A stretch of 64,000 nucleotides of DNA from Perkinsus olseni. Its lineage: Eukaryota; Perkinsozoa; Perkinsida. The DNA lies in NCBI GenBank assembly GCA_013115125.1, contig JABANN010000124.1:1-64000 (forward strand). Reading direction: 5' to 3'. Positions 35,048-45,461 of this stretch are shown piece by piece; positions within the stretch are counted from its first letter, which is position 1; each line of letters starts with the position of its first letter. A program made the position numbers and the translations under genes. The notes beneath the pieces are model-generated. The model was not told where the DNA came from, made no database searches, and saw only the letters and a program-made list of their open reading frames with translations.

Positions 35048-38000
35048 TCAGTCAACAACAGCAGCAGCAGCAGCAGCGCCAAACCTTCCATGTGCCAACT
35101 GAAGCAGGCAAGACTGATCGACAGCCCCTGCAGTTATTGGGCCGGGCGCGAAAGAGAAACGGCTGAACTGAGGTTGCAGCGAGCGGGTGTCGAAGGCCAT
35201 TACAAGAAGCATGAGCTTCAGCTGGTCCTTGGTCTTCTGACCCGGGTCTATCTCTCGCAGCCTCAACCAAGATTCCATGCCAGTTTTGAAGCAGCTGCTG
35301 ATCTGGGTAAAGCTAGATAGAGGCACGACGACCTCCCTCAACCTGCCAACAGACGTGGAGACGCCATGAGCGGCCTTCAATGACTCTTACAAGGACAGAG
35401 CATCAGTTGAGAACACCGCCACTGCTGGTTTCGAGCCCCCCTTGAACCTTCCATCACTCGTGAATTGTACCGGTATATTCCGCGCGAAGGCACCTACAGT
35501 AGACCGTAGGCCATAATCAGTCTATATTAGTGTCGACTGACCTGGCCTGAACACTTTCCACTTGAGTGTGATCGGAGAGTAGTTGTTGTCGTCATCTAAA
35601 AGCTCGGTGTCGAGGTGACACAGCATGATGTGAGCGTGTGCCTGCTCTCAGACAAGCCTTCCATGCGGATGTCGTGTCTGGCGACTCACCTTCAAAAGTT
35701 TTTGCATCATAACTTGCACCAGCATCTTGCCGGAGTCCGCTTTACCAAGCTCCAGCCACTGCCTTGCTGCATCGAGGAGTACCGCACACTCTCGACTGGT
35801 GCTATCTTTAAACACTACGACAGCATCCTCATGCAGGCTGAGAAGGAAGGAAACGATGAGCCCTAGTCGGCATGCTTCGGAGCTCACAAGTTGTCCGCGG
35901 TCATCACGACTATGAGGGCATTCCTTTGTCTCAGGCGGAAGGCGTTCGGTATGAGCCCAGGGTAGCCACCTGAGCACACCAACCGAACCTTGAACAGACC
36001 GAACCTTGAACAGAGGTTGCCGACCTGGCCGGAAAACCCGCCAGCTGAGGGATGGGCCGTCCGGTGTAGCTGGGTCGGGGAAGTCACACTGGTAGTAAGG
36101 TTTGTAGATGGCTGTTGCCCTTGGTTCGGACACCACAGCGTTAGCAGCCGCGAATGCTAAGTTAGGGTTCTGAGAAGCACGATTTAATGTTGGCGTTTGG
36201 TGACGAGGCCAATGTCCCGTTCACAACTCACTTCTGGTCGTCGGTCAGGCCCAGAGGCTGCGACGGTGGCGCCAGTCCAAAGGCCTTCCGTTAATAGTAG
36301 AGACCATGCTAGGAAGCAGCTTGGGGAGAAGCACGTACTATGGAGATAAGTAAACATAGTGAGGTGAGGCCAAAAACTGAACCATGAGCATTCTGTTGCA
36401 GACGACAGCGAGGGTGTCCAGGGGCAGCGAGGCAGTTGATATTAGATGACACTGTTCAAACAGAAGCAATTGTTGTCCGAACCTTTGAGAGACTAAGCGA
36501 AGGGAGGGCGCAACTGAGTAGCAACAGCCGCTACAAGCGAGAACAGACCCGTCATAGCCGTCATGGATAACTCAACCCCTTAGGTCCCCAACGACGGAAG
36601 AATGCTGCGTGTTGTAAAGTGAGTTAATCTCGATAAGAGTATCTTTGAAAGTGGTCTCGTGACTACGGCCTGGCAATCTGCAGACTATTCACTCCGTTTT
36701 GTGTAGTGGATTGTGGATCCATCCATGCTGCGCCCGTTGGAGCCGATACGTCAGCAACACGGGTAGAAGTATTGAGAGTTTGCGGTACAAAATCAATCCA
36801 CAGCCAGCCCATGCTGCAGCATCCCTGCTCTAGGCCTGAAGGGGACCTGTAGGCCGTAGCTGAGGTAGCCGTAGCTGCCGACTACCGTCGGGGGCACGAC
36901 TGTGCTTCTCTCGACGTTTGGTGCGGACCGTCGCCGTGTAACTGAGTATGACAGGACACGTCAAGCGACCAACGATCACGCAGTGAAAGATGTCGTGGAG
37001 GCACAGGGGAATGAGGGCGTTGCTGGTGAGAGACACTGGAAGACCCACCCGGTTCCTTGCAGGGCTTGCTTGAGGTGCCGCCCCATCTCTTGGAAGTGTC
37101 GTCGAACACTAACGTATGACCCAAGGAGCACACCGGTCATGAAAAGGACTGAGGCGAAGCCTCTGCTACCACCGACAGCTCAACGACGAGGGAGACTTAC
37201 TTGGTACGACAGTTGCGGCAATCAGGAGTGCGATATCGACTGCCACCACCTCTCCCTCTTCGGACTCCTTTCCCCTCTCAGTCTCCGAGGGTCCAGAAAC
37301 GAGGACGAGAGCATGGCCGAATACCTACACTCGCACGGTAGTCGCTTTTCCCGACTCGTATGTTGCGCCGAGGTAGAAGACGGACGACAAAAGGCAAGGC
37401 ACGGACTTCTTACCACAACACACACCATCGCCACGATGAAGAAAGGGCTCTTATTCCACAGACTGAGGGGAGTGAATGTGGCGTGTGAGGCCTGGTGTAA
37501 CTCACAAGGGGCCAACCCCTCTCCTGCAGTAGCGGTACCATCCCTCCGCCACTTCGTCCAGTCTGGTGCTATGCACGCTCAGAGCAGGAGGCCAGTGTAT
37601 TGCACCACCCGAAGATGGGTCCACCTAGAGCAGTGCCGCTATGAAGTGAGACATTAGGGTCTAATTTAGGCTGGGAATCCTCACCTCAACCCGGATGGCG
37701 CTCCGCGGTACAGGATAGGACTGACCCATACGATGACACACAGCTGTAACAGAGACGCCTTTCGGGGCCCATCTCCAGATTAACAACACGACAACGGCAA
37801 GGGAGCTATGACAAGGTCATCATGGTAAGGGTTCGAAGGAACTCAACCGAGCAGCATGCCCCCTTCGTGAGTATTCGATCTTGTAAAGCGGGGCTGCCGC
37901 GGGTCGTGTCTAGCTAAGATCTCTCCTCTATGTTCTGGGTATCGAGACCACGGAATGGCAGCATAGGAGTAGGGCGCGACAGCGAGCTGAGAAGGGCCAC

Positions 38001-39835
38001 TGCGGTGGCACAACAATGGCAGCGAGCCAACGAAGAGCATGGTGTCACGAGGGCTATGCCAGGGTCACCCGTGATAACGTCCGCCTTACCTTGCTCCTCG
38101 CCAGGCCGACCTTCTGTTCATCTCTGCCGGGCAAGACGGCATCCCGGTCCGGATCAGGTACTATATACGGTAGAGTGAGGGGAGGACGCTTCGAAGTGTA
38201 CCTAGGTGACACCAGCCGGGGGGGGACTCCATCAGGGTTCGACATTCTGCTTTCAACTCACACTGCTGCCCGTGCTGCATCGTCCCCATCCTGTTCCCAG
38301 GACCGTCGTGCGTTCACCAATGGTTTCTCTATGCTGAAGCAGTCCTCCCATCGTCTACTGCTAGTAGTCATACCAGGGAAGCCTGCCGAGGACTCCACCC
38401 TCGAGGGCATCTGCAGCAGGCGGAGACGGTCCCCACCTGGGTAGTCCTCCCCAGCACCAAGTGACTTGAGGTCAGGGAAGCTCTTCGAATGCACGAGGCC
38501 ATGCAGACAGTCCGCAGCTTGCCGTGAAGCATTGAAGTGGGGCGAGCGCTGACCCTGCCCACGCGAGCTCTACAGGTCATCTCCTGTTGCAATCCCCTTA
38601 CCTTCTTGAACACGCTTCTACCGTGGCCACTTGCTGCCTCCCAGAAGGGGTCCACGTAGCAGGATGCCCTTGGCCTTTCCTACAGGGGTATCATCACTTC
38701 GTGCCAGTACTTGTTGGCTTACGTTAGCGTGCGCAGCGTGACGATTCTCTAGTCTTATGAGCTCTTGAAGATTCCTACCACCACCATACCACCATCCACT
38801 AGAGTGTGGATGATTACTCCTTCCCTTGAACATGACACAAAGACGACACTGAACGACGAAGGGAATGTGCAATGGAGTAGAGAAGGTACAACGGCGTGTT
38901 GCCGGCAATGTCCCGCTGAGTGCTAATAACTACTTTTGCTGAGGAAGTCCAAGTTGAACACGGCTTGGTAGTCGCCCGCGTAGAGGTCTTCACTCTGAAT
39001 TCCCCACTAGTTCATCATACGAGACACCCCCACACTATTGCTTAACCCAAATACCATGATATGGTCGGAAAATAGCAGCGCTGGACTGCTCTCCTCATGC
39101 ATGTCCTCGTTTGAATTATAACAACAGTAACATCAACTATTAACCAACTCTACAGTCGGACGACCGCTGCGGGCTCCATGATGGTGGACCCCGTACTGCA
39201 GGTCACAGAGGCCACGGTAGTGCTTCCCACCGTCGCCCTCCGAGGATTCAAGTTTAGTCTCGGTACGCAGTCAGGGCGCTTGAGGTCTGCCGAGAGCCTG
39301 ACTCTGTCAGGGAAGAGGGGCGGCGTCGACACCAACGACGATTCTACAGCATGGCGCTGGACAGCCTGAAAGCGCCCGAGAGAAGGGTTCATAACGACTA
39401 AGTCTCTGAGTCGCTGGGCTGCACCGGACGGTACTCGAAGAGCACCTTCTCACAGCAAACCCGGCAAATTCCTCACGCGAGAACAGCAGCCGATCATATA
39501 TCATTAGAAGAACGAAGGAGTCCCCGCCCACTTGCGAATCGTCTAGTGACACTTCCTCGATACACTCCCTCTGCTGGATCACGCCCAAGTTAACCTTCTC
39601 AACACTGTCATACGCTTGCCTTGCTGCCTTAGACATGCCCACCGGAAGGCCCTGAGTGAAGTTCTGAGACACCAGACCCCGCAGCACAGCAATAACTAAC
39701 CTTCTGGGCGCGCAGCTTGTGTATGTAGGAGTCGTAAGCACGCTTGACCTTAGTCAGCAGCTTCCCATACGCCTCGTCCTGTACTATAATGGCATCCCAG
39801 AGATCAGAGTAAACTTCTAGCTTCGCTTCGCTCAT
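35048..39835 (-). CDS. diverged repeat-family protein, gene E, polyalanine end
   Basis: A likely start is MSEAKLEVYSDLWDAI (39835), three bases after a TTGCAG acceptor, with no signal peptide. Next come an a-like exon continuing to YDSYIHKLRAQK, a b/c-like exon MSKAARQAYDSVEKV to CIEEVSLDD, and d-like GDSFVLLMIYDRLLF. Further parts recognisable by pattern: SEEGEVVAVDIALLIAATVV (about 37200-37270), SLSWRVFRPGRQPLFK (about 36020-36080), an e part CAVLLDAARQWLELGK (about 35690-35790), and a last e part VVVPLSSFTQISSC with FKTGMESWLRL (about 35240-35340). The C-terminus is six Ala plus VVD, stop at 35050-35048. Many middle exons (36.2-39.2 kb) are too diverged for firm calls. The first exon weakly recalls the TSNAXIP1 N-terminal domain; I would not rely on that. 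Confidence 0.5.
35982..36013. repeat. 16-bp direct repeat, two copies, at a splice donor of gene E
   Basis: Two perfect tandem copies of ACCGAACCTTGAACAG. On the coding strand each copy contains an AAG|GTTCGG donor, so the duplication doubles the candidate 5' splice site after the c part SLSWRVFRPGRQPLFK. Confidence 0.8.
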
Positions 39836-40485
39836 GCCTGCAACAAGGGCATCCTCGTAAGAGGGCTGTTGCCGACCGCACCGCTTGAAGGGTCAGCTCT
39901 CGACCCTTCCGGCCGCCGGACAGCACCTAGCCGATGAGGGCCTGCCGAAGTCCTCACTGGTACTGCACGTCGCTGAGGTAGTGATGACCTCAAGTTGGAC
40001 ATACTCTGGCTACTCGGCACTCGTGGCCGCAGGGATGTGGTCTGAGCGCTGTAGGGCCTGCGAAGAATACCTTAACAAGAGGAAGCAGCGGCAGTCATCC
40101 TTACCGTCTCACTTCTCTTTGCTGCGGCTTAGTGCCAGCCCCTGTACAGAGCGCTGACCGTGGTCTAGTGTGGAGGGACTGGCTGGACTTACTGCAGCTC
40201 AGCGGCCGGGCAGCATCTACACGATCTCTCTTCAACACGTTCAGCTCACTGACTTACTTGGCGCTCTAAACCCTGTCGTAATCGCCACATCAGTCGTCCT
40301 CCTCCTCCCTAAGGCTCCTGTTCCACTGCATGAAGCCATGAACGCTGGCACTACTGAATCAACTACGACCACAGGGACCTCACAACACGGCCATCAATAG
40401 TCATCAATGACAGAGTATCTCCACCAAGCCAGGAGGAGACGTGGGAGTCACTCACGCCAACAGTACATGTATAACGGAGTGGCGG

Positions 40486-40505
40486 GTCTCGAGCGGACTC
40501 GAGAC
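40486..40505. other. perfect hairpin in the strand-switch region
   Basis: Eight-base arms GTCTCGAG and CTCGAGAC flank a four-base loop CGGA. No gene covers it. It could be a protein-binding site or chance. Confidence 0.6.
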
Positions 40506-40663
40506 TTTAGGGCGAGCGCTATATGAAATTGCGCTGAAGTAAAATTCCCGATTTGAGCGGAGCGAAGCAGTAATAACTGCGAGCCTTTGCAGGATCATCT
40601 ATTGTACTGGATCATCCTGCTCCTCTATTTGAACCTCCAGTCTTCTCTGCGGCGTACCCGCCC

Positions 40664-40736
40664 ATAACCTAGGCCTGCGATGCTTTTGGCCTTGGTATCA
40701 TTCCAGGGGAATGATTTCACTAATTCCCTAGGTTAT
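40664..40736. repeat. 10-bp inverted repeat in the strand-switch region
   Basis: ATAACCTAGG at 40664-40673 is exactly complementary to CCTAGGTTAT at 40727-40736, spaced by 53 bases. The sequence between is not coding as far as I can see. Confidence 0.6.
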
Positions 40737-40894
40737 CATACGCAATCACATTGCATACCGACCCTCTCCCCAACAGTTCATGCTTCGACAGGCAGAGGCC
40801 TTCCGCATCCTCGCATCTTGAGTGGGCTTACTCGTGTCGTGTCAACGCTCTCACCATCGTTGGCGGGTCATAAGTAGCTGTTGTTGTTTTTTTG

Positions 40895-43800
40895 ATGTCG
40901 GCTAGGGCAGTATCGGGATCTGTCGGTGGTGGTGGTGGTGGTCGGGCAGCCCCAGCAGCAGTGGTTGTCAGCGAACAAGACCGTCACAATGCTGAGGACC
41001 TAGCCTTCGACCTCCGACAGATGGTCCGGAATGGCCACATAGACGAGCCACAATGCAAGGACCTAAAAGAGCACTGTGAGCTTGAATTCAGGTAGGCTGG
41101 GTCAGGACTTCCGAGCGCTCCATAGAACCTTGTCATCTCAGTCGTTGGGAGTCATTAGCACAGCAGGCAGCAAATAGGGAGGATTTTGTGGAGTTTGAAC
41201 GGCTCACTGAGGTACTTGGACCATCACCACACCGCCAAGGTCAATAGTCGATGTTAGATCGCTCATAAACTGGGGGATGCTCTACGGGTTTATGATGAGG
41301 CAAGTAGAGGAGGTGGTAGTGTACGAGACAGGGCTGCCAGTTTTGGTGGCCAGTCGGCGCCCCTAGCAGCCGCAACATCGCCTGGTAGTAGGGAGTAGGA
41401 GGTAGAAGCGCGGAAGTGACGGACTGAGTAGATACGCACCGAGGCATCAGCACCGACGCTCCCCCGCCAGCTGACGCTGGTGATGAGCTTCCACAGCAGC
41501 AGCCTGCACCATCAGCTAGTGCCGAGAAGAAGTCCCGTAAGAAGAAGAAGAAACATCAGAGGAAGCGCAGTGTGGAGTCCTTGGAAGGCTTCGACGCCGC
41601 TGGCCCAGCCTCTAATGGAGACAGTAGGAGTAATTGCGTCCTCACTGCTTTCACTCTGATCTCTCAGGGCCTAACCAGTCTGCAGAGCCAGCTTTCCCAG
41701 CGTTCGAAGGAGCCGATGCATGGGGCTCTGTGTTTCCCGACCCAGCAGCCCCTCCTGTTGCTCAGGCTGATGGGCCTGATGCTGCCCCACCGGTAGTAGA
41801 GGTCTAGGGTTGTAGGAAGAGTATAAGGCGTATATTGTAGGGCAGCGGAGCGGGGGTCGGCACTTTACCGGACACTACTGCAAAGGATGAAGCTGCAGAA
41901 AAGGCTCAGGCTCTAGAGGAGGAGAATAGTGACCTCAAGGAGCAAGTTGAGACACTCAGCAGGCAGCTTACTGTAGCGCAAAGTAGTACTGAGGTGGGCT
42001 TTGCTGAGTAGGGGATGGAGTGGTATGTTAGGTGGGCTGGCGATGCTACAGGAGCAGCTCACTGCAGCTCAGAAGACTATGACACAGCAGGAGCATGAAC
42101 ATGCTCAGTTAGTGGACAGGCTGGGTAAGAGCGTTCAGATTATAACCAAGCTAAGACCGATACAGGGCAAGGCTGAGGTAGATCATGGAGCGCCTCGCTA
42201 GTGTGGGGTATCGGGCGGTCTATAGGTATTGGAAGATAGACTGAAGAAGGCGAATGAGGATAGCAATACGCAACAGCAGCAGTTGGGCGAAAAGGATAAG
42301 GTCATCAAAGTCTTGGAGGCTCAGCTAGAGTCCAAGAGTAAGTCGTGGTGGACGGCTGCTAGTGATGGTGATGATAGGCGGGTATGTTAGGTAAACTATT
42401 GACAGAGACTAGACAGAAGCTATTTGGTGAGAGGGATAGGGTTATGGCTATGAATCAGGAGATTGCCAACCTTAGAGTGGCCAATGATGAGGTAGTAGTG
42501 GTTATGGTCTGGATAAGGGAAAGGTAGGGTGGTCCTAGGTCCAGCAAGAGGCGGATCAACTGGCTGCAAGGGCCGGTGTACGGGAGAAGCAGCTACAGCG
42601 TATGCGGTACATCGTGGACTCCTCAGGTCTCGTCGAGGAGGACAACACTGGTAGGTAGACCGTCGTGGTCGTAGTCACTACCTCTGCTTTCCCAGGTGCC
42701 CCTGCTACTACCAGTGGTATGCTCTCTCAAGTGGGAAGTACGGCACCAGATCTGAGGACTAGTACTGGCATGACGATGAGAGGCATGCCCTACAGCCAAG
42801 CCTCGCTGAGCCAAAGGCAACAGATGGTACTACTGTTGTTGATGATGATGAGCACCATTCCCAGTGAATATTTTGACAGTTGGCGGGGAGCACCTCTAGT
42901 ATACCTAATACCACTCCTAACGGAACAGCGGCAGACTATGCCTCCCCGACCAGGGACTCCCTCACGCAGACGCAATCACAGGCCACTGTAGCTAATATGA
43001 AGGACCCTCTCTTCTTCCGACAAACTAACGATATGGACTGGGGAAGTAGGATAATTTCGTGGCGCGTGACGCAGGTCACCTGTTTACTATAGGAACGGAG
43101 GTCCATGCCTTAGCCCAGCCTATCAGTGAGCAGTATCGGCAGATGCTGCAGTGTGGCAGCGGGGAGTACTCAGGTTGGTGTTGCCTCCGTCCGCCCTCGA
43201 GTACCACTCTTTGCCCTATTCATCAGGATGTATCTTTGAGGATGCTGCTGTTAGCGTGAGGATGCACTGCTCCGTCCAAGGTCTTGGTATTGACCTTAAG
43301 TTCGACCTGGTTAATAAGGGAGCCTCACCATTGGTAGCAGCAGGAAGGGAATCTTGTAGTGCGCATCTTCGTGTGCAGGTCCAAGCTAATCTCATAGCCG
43401 AGCCTAGGAAGGTCACTGCCTTTGATTTCACTATAGAGCCTGTTCCTAGTAAGACAGGAAGCGACTCTGGCCTGTGAGTTGGGTATCTTAGGTCGAAGCC
43501 CGGTGGTGATGGGAGGAGGTAAGCGTGAGTTCACTGGAAGGCTGCTAGTGAAGTCACCGTATGAATTCCCCCCTGTGATGTGTATCAACTATGTAAGGTC
43601 TGCTGGTGTTGTCCTTCCCGCCACAACCAACCTGTTATCAGGTGCTATCCGATGGCACCCCCGTCAACAACTACATCCGAATTCCTCTGCCTATCCCCAA
43701 GGTTGCCAGACCTGCCAATCCAAGTGTGTTGTATGGAGCTGTATTGCATTTTTCGCATCGCTCCGCTCAGGTTCTACAGTATTTTTCGAGCATTGGCGTA

Positions 43801-44269
43801 GCGAGAAGTTTAGTCTGTGCGAAGTATCTTCGAGAATTAGTTTGAGGAATGAATACACCCAAGCAGGCGGACTGGCTGTAAGAATTAATGGGTGCAGCGC
43901 TGGTCACTCTACGGAGCATTCACTCCCTCAGACCGTCGCCAATGCACTCGAGTTCGGTGGTAACTTGGCCCGATTGGCCGGTCTGGACTCGACAGCGAGG
44001 TCCGTTGTAGTAGTGGGAGTGGTAAGTAAAGCGACGGTTGTTTGATATTATCACCTGATGCCCTGTCCTCCAGGTACCCTTCGACACGCTTGCGGAGATC
44101 ATGGCTCGGGTAGAGCTCAGCGCGCGACACCCTGGCGAGGCTAGAGTCGAAGTACGAACTCCTAATGTGGTAAGTTGGCATCTCCGAGTCAGACTTGGCT
44201 GGACAGTTGTGTTTGCATGCTGCCCTATGCTGGTCGTCATCATCAGATACTCAGCAGGGCTGTCCGTAA
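40895..44269 (+). CDS. coiled-coil protein with C-terminal AP-2-alpha-type appendage, no adaptin trunk
   Basis: Starts MSARAVSGSV with a Gly run and an acidic helical segment (exon 40895-41091), then a Lys-rich linker, an aromatic/acidic stretch FPAFEGADAWGSVFPD and a long coiled coil (AQALEEENSDLKEQVETL, DRLKKANEDSNTQQQQ, ETRQKLFGERDRVMAMNQ). The C-terminal part reads GCIFEDAAVSVRMHCS, IDLKFDLVNKGASPL, FPPVMCINYQVLSDGTPVNN, YIRIPLPIPKVARPA, STVFFEHWRSEKF, ARVELSARHPGEARVEVRTP, stop at 44267-44269. This matches the two-part alpha-adaptin ear: an Ig-like sandwich, then a platform with the F-F-x-x-W element. Adaptin ears bind endocytic accessory peptides at the plasma membrane. I find no trunk (large N-terminal alpha-solenoid) upstream. 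Splice joins at 41212-41450 and 42780-43200 are uncertain. A stand-alone ear on a coiled coil is not a standard adaptor layout. Confidence 0.75.
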
Positions 44270-44558
44270 TGCAATAGCGGAGGTGTTGTCCACCTGGGTG
44301 GCCTAAGTTGTCGCTTACCATAAATCTACCAATACCCCAACAAAAGTTACCTTATAGTTTTATCATACTTATCATACTAATGGTGATGACGGCTCTTGTT
44401 ATCCCGTGCAAAGTTGAACTCTGCCCCACCCCCGGCGGGGAGGTACTGGAGGTTACCATTCACTTTCCACCCGTCATGTGTGCTGTCGAGTTTCGTTGCC
44501 GGATCGTCCTCAATTTCGTGGCGCGTGAAGAATATTCTCCTCAGAGTATTTGAAAGTC
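44270..44558. other. intergenic gap
   Basis: A 289-base gap between two plus-strand genes. TTCTCCTCAG at about 44534-44543, 15 bases before the next ATG, is a plausible acceptor for a 5' intron or trans-spliced leader. No coding feature supported. Confidence 0.5.
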
Positions 44559-45349
44559 ATGTCAAGCGGAATTCAAAAGAATGAAGGCACGGAGCTGAAG
44601 ACAGTGTCGATGGCTGAGCCGCCCGCCGCAGCCGCTCCCGGCACTCCAAGCGGTCTGGACAGCGGCCCGATGGACGGAGTGAGGGAGCCTAGGAACAAGC
44701 TAGAGGAGCTCAAGATGTACATCATGCCTGTGGTGGCTCGATATGGCCATCTGGTAGTAACAGCAGCAGGGGAGATCTAGGGGTGTCCATCGCACTGGTC
44801 AGGTACGGCTGGTGCGCCCTTGGAGGGAGTTCGTGCAGTTCAGTAAGCCTACTAAGGAAGGAGAAGTGCAGAAGCGTATCACCGGCAATATACAGTACTT
44901 CCAAGCAAACTACGCCATCTGCGTCTTGGCCATACTGTCCCTCGGTGAGAGTTGAAGCAGCGGTGGGGATGGCAGGGGCGATGGTGGCGTCAGGTATCCT
45001 CACGACCCCCTCCTGTCTGGTACTCATGCTGGTCCTAGCTGGGGTCTGGTTCGTTTTTCTGGGTAAAAACGAAGATCCCAACTGGAAGCCCAAGATCAAC
45101 GGGATGGAGCTATCGAAGACTCAGCGCACCTTCGCCCTCCTAGCGGTCACCCTCCTACTGGTATGCTGCCTCTGGCATATCGTCTCTCTGGCCCGCTATG
45201 CTGCCTCGTAGGTCCTCATCTTCGCCGGCGGACTGATCATGTCAGTATTGGGGATATCTGCGGGGTTAACAATCGTGCACGCCGCCTTTAACTCGGGTAC
45301 CCAGTTCGAGGCCCTGGACGAGGCGGAACAGGCCTTGGACCAAATCTGA
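44559..45349 (+). CDS. PRA1-family (prenylated Rab acceptor) membrane protein
   Basis: Starts MSSGIQKNEG at 44559. Three introns removed in phase (beginning 44755, about 44946 and 45161) give VRPWREFVQFSKPTKEGEV, RITGNIQYFQANYAICVLA, a hydrophobic pair including LVLMLVLAGVWFVF, a short polar loop, a second hydrophobic pair (LLAVTLLLVLIFAGGL) and the C-terminus LTIVHAAFNSGTQFEALDE with stop at 45347-45349. The F-x-x-P-K plus N-x-x-Y-F-x-x-N-Y motif and two helical hairpins are the PRA1/Yip3 signature. Such proteins reside in Golgi, ER or endosome membranes and bind prenylated Rab GTPases. The N-terminal 55 residues are Ala/Pro-rich and gene-specific. The dynein start follows after only 112 bases. 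Confidence 0.9.
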
Positions 45350-45461
45350 GCCACCAGTGCGGCTAGGAATGGGGTATTTTTGAGCACCTAGTTGCTGTTG
45401 TGTTGTTACTTCTGGAGGGGATAGCTATAGTGTAGTGCTATTGAGTGCATCATCAAAGACG
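45350..45461. other. very short intergenic gap (112 bases)
   Basis: The gap between the PRA1 stop and the putative dynein start is too small for separate terminator and promoter of usual size. A possible acceptor is ATAGCTATAG at about 45421-45430. Confidence 0.5.

Larger units (their letters stand above)
39836..40894. other. divergent strand-switch region
   Basis: All supported genes to the left are on the minus strand and all to the right on the plus strand. The region should hold divergent initiation for both clusters and possibly a 5' exon of gene E: open frames on the minus strand at 39832-40020 are Arg/Pro-rich without family resemblance. It contains a 20-base perfect hairpin, a 10-bp inverted repeat, and a T-rich run (GTTGTTGTTTTTTTG) directly before the start codon of the plus-strand gene. 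Confidence 0.55.

Noticed and set aside
36902-37657. 251-codon plus-strand open frame, the longest plus-strand frame in the left half
   Set aside because: It lies opposite gene E exons, has no recognisable motif, is Arg/His/Cys-rich as antisense frames often are, and would be the only plus-strand gene in a 40-kb minus-strand cluster.
7551-39835. Possibility that the repeated array is a mobile or virus-derived element
   Set aside because: No polymerase, integrase, capsid or transposase motif, no terminal repeats; the repeats are exons with conserved phases and splice sites, which fits host gene duplication.
39692-39835. TSNAXIP1 N-terminal domain in gene E
   Set aside because: The resemblance is a loose L-x-x-Y / Y-x-x-L-L pattern in one helical exon and is also compatible with the array family's own helix a; too weak to call.
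40920-40945. GGT trinucleotide run
   Set aside because: It encodes a Gly run in the N-terminus of the appendage protein; ordinary low complexity.
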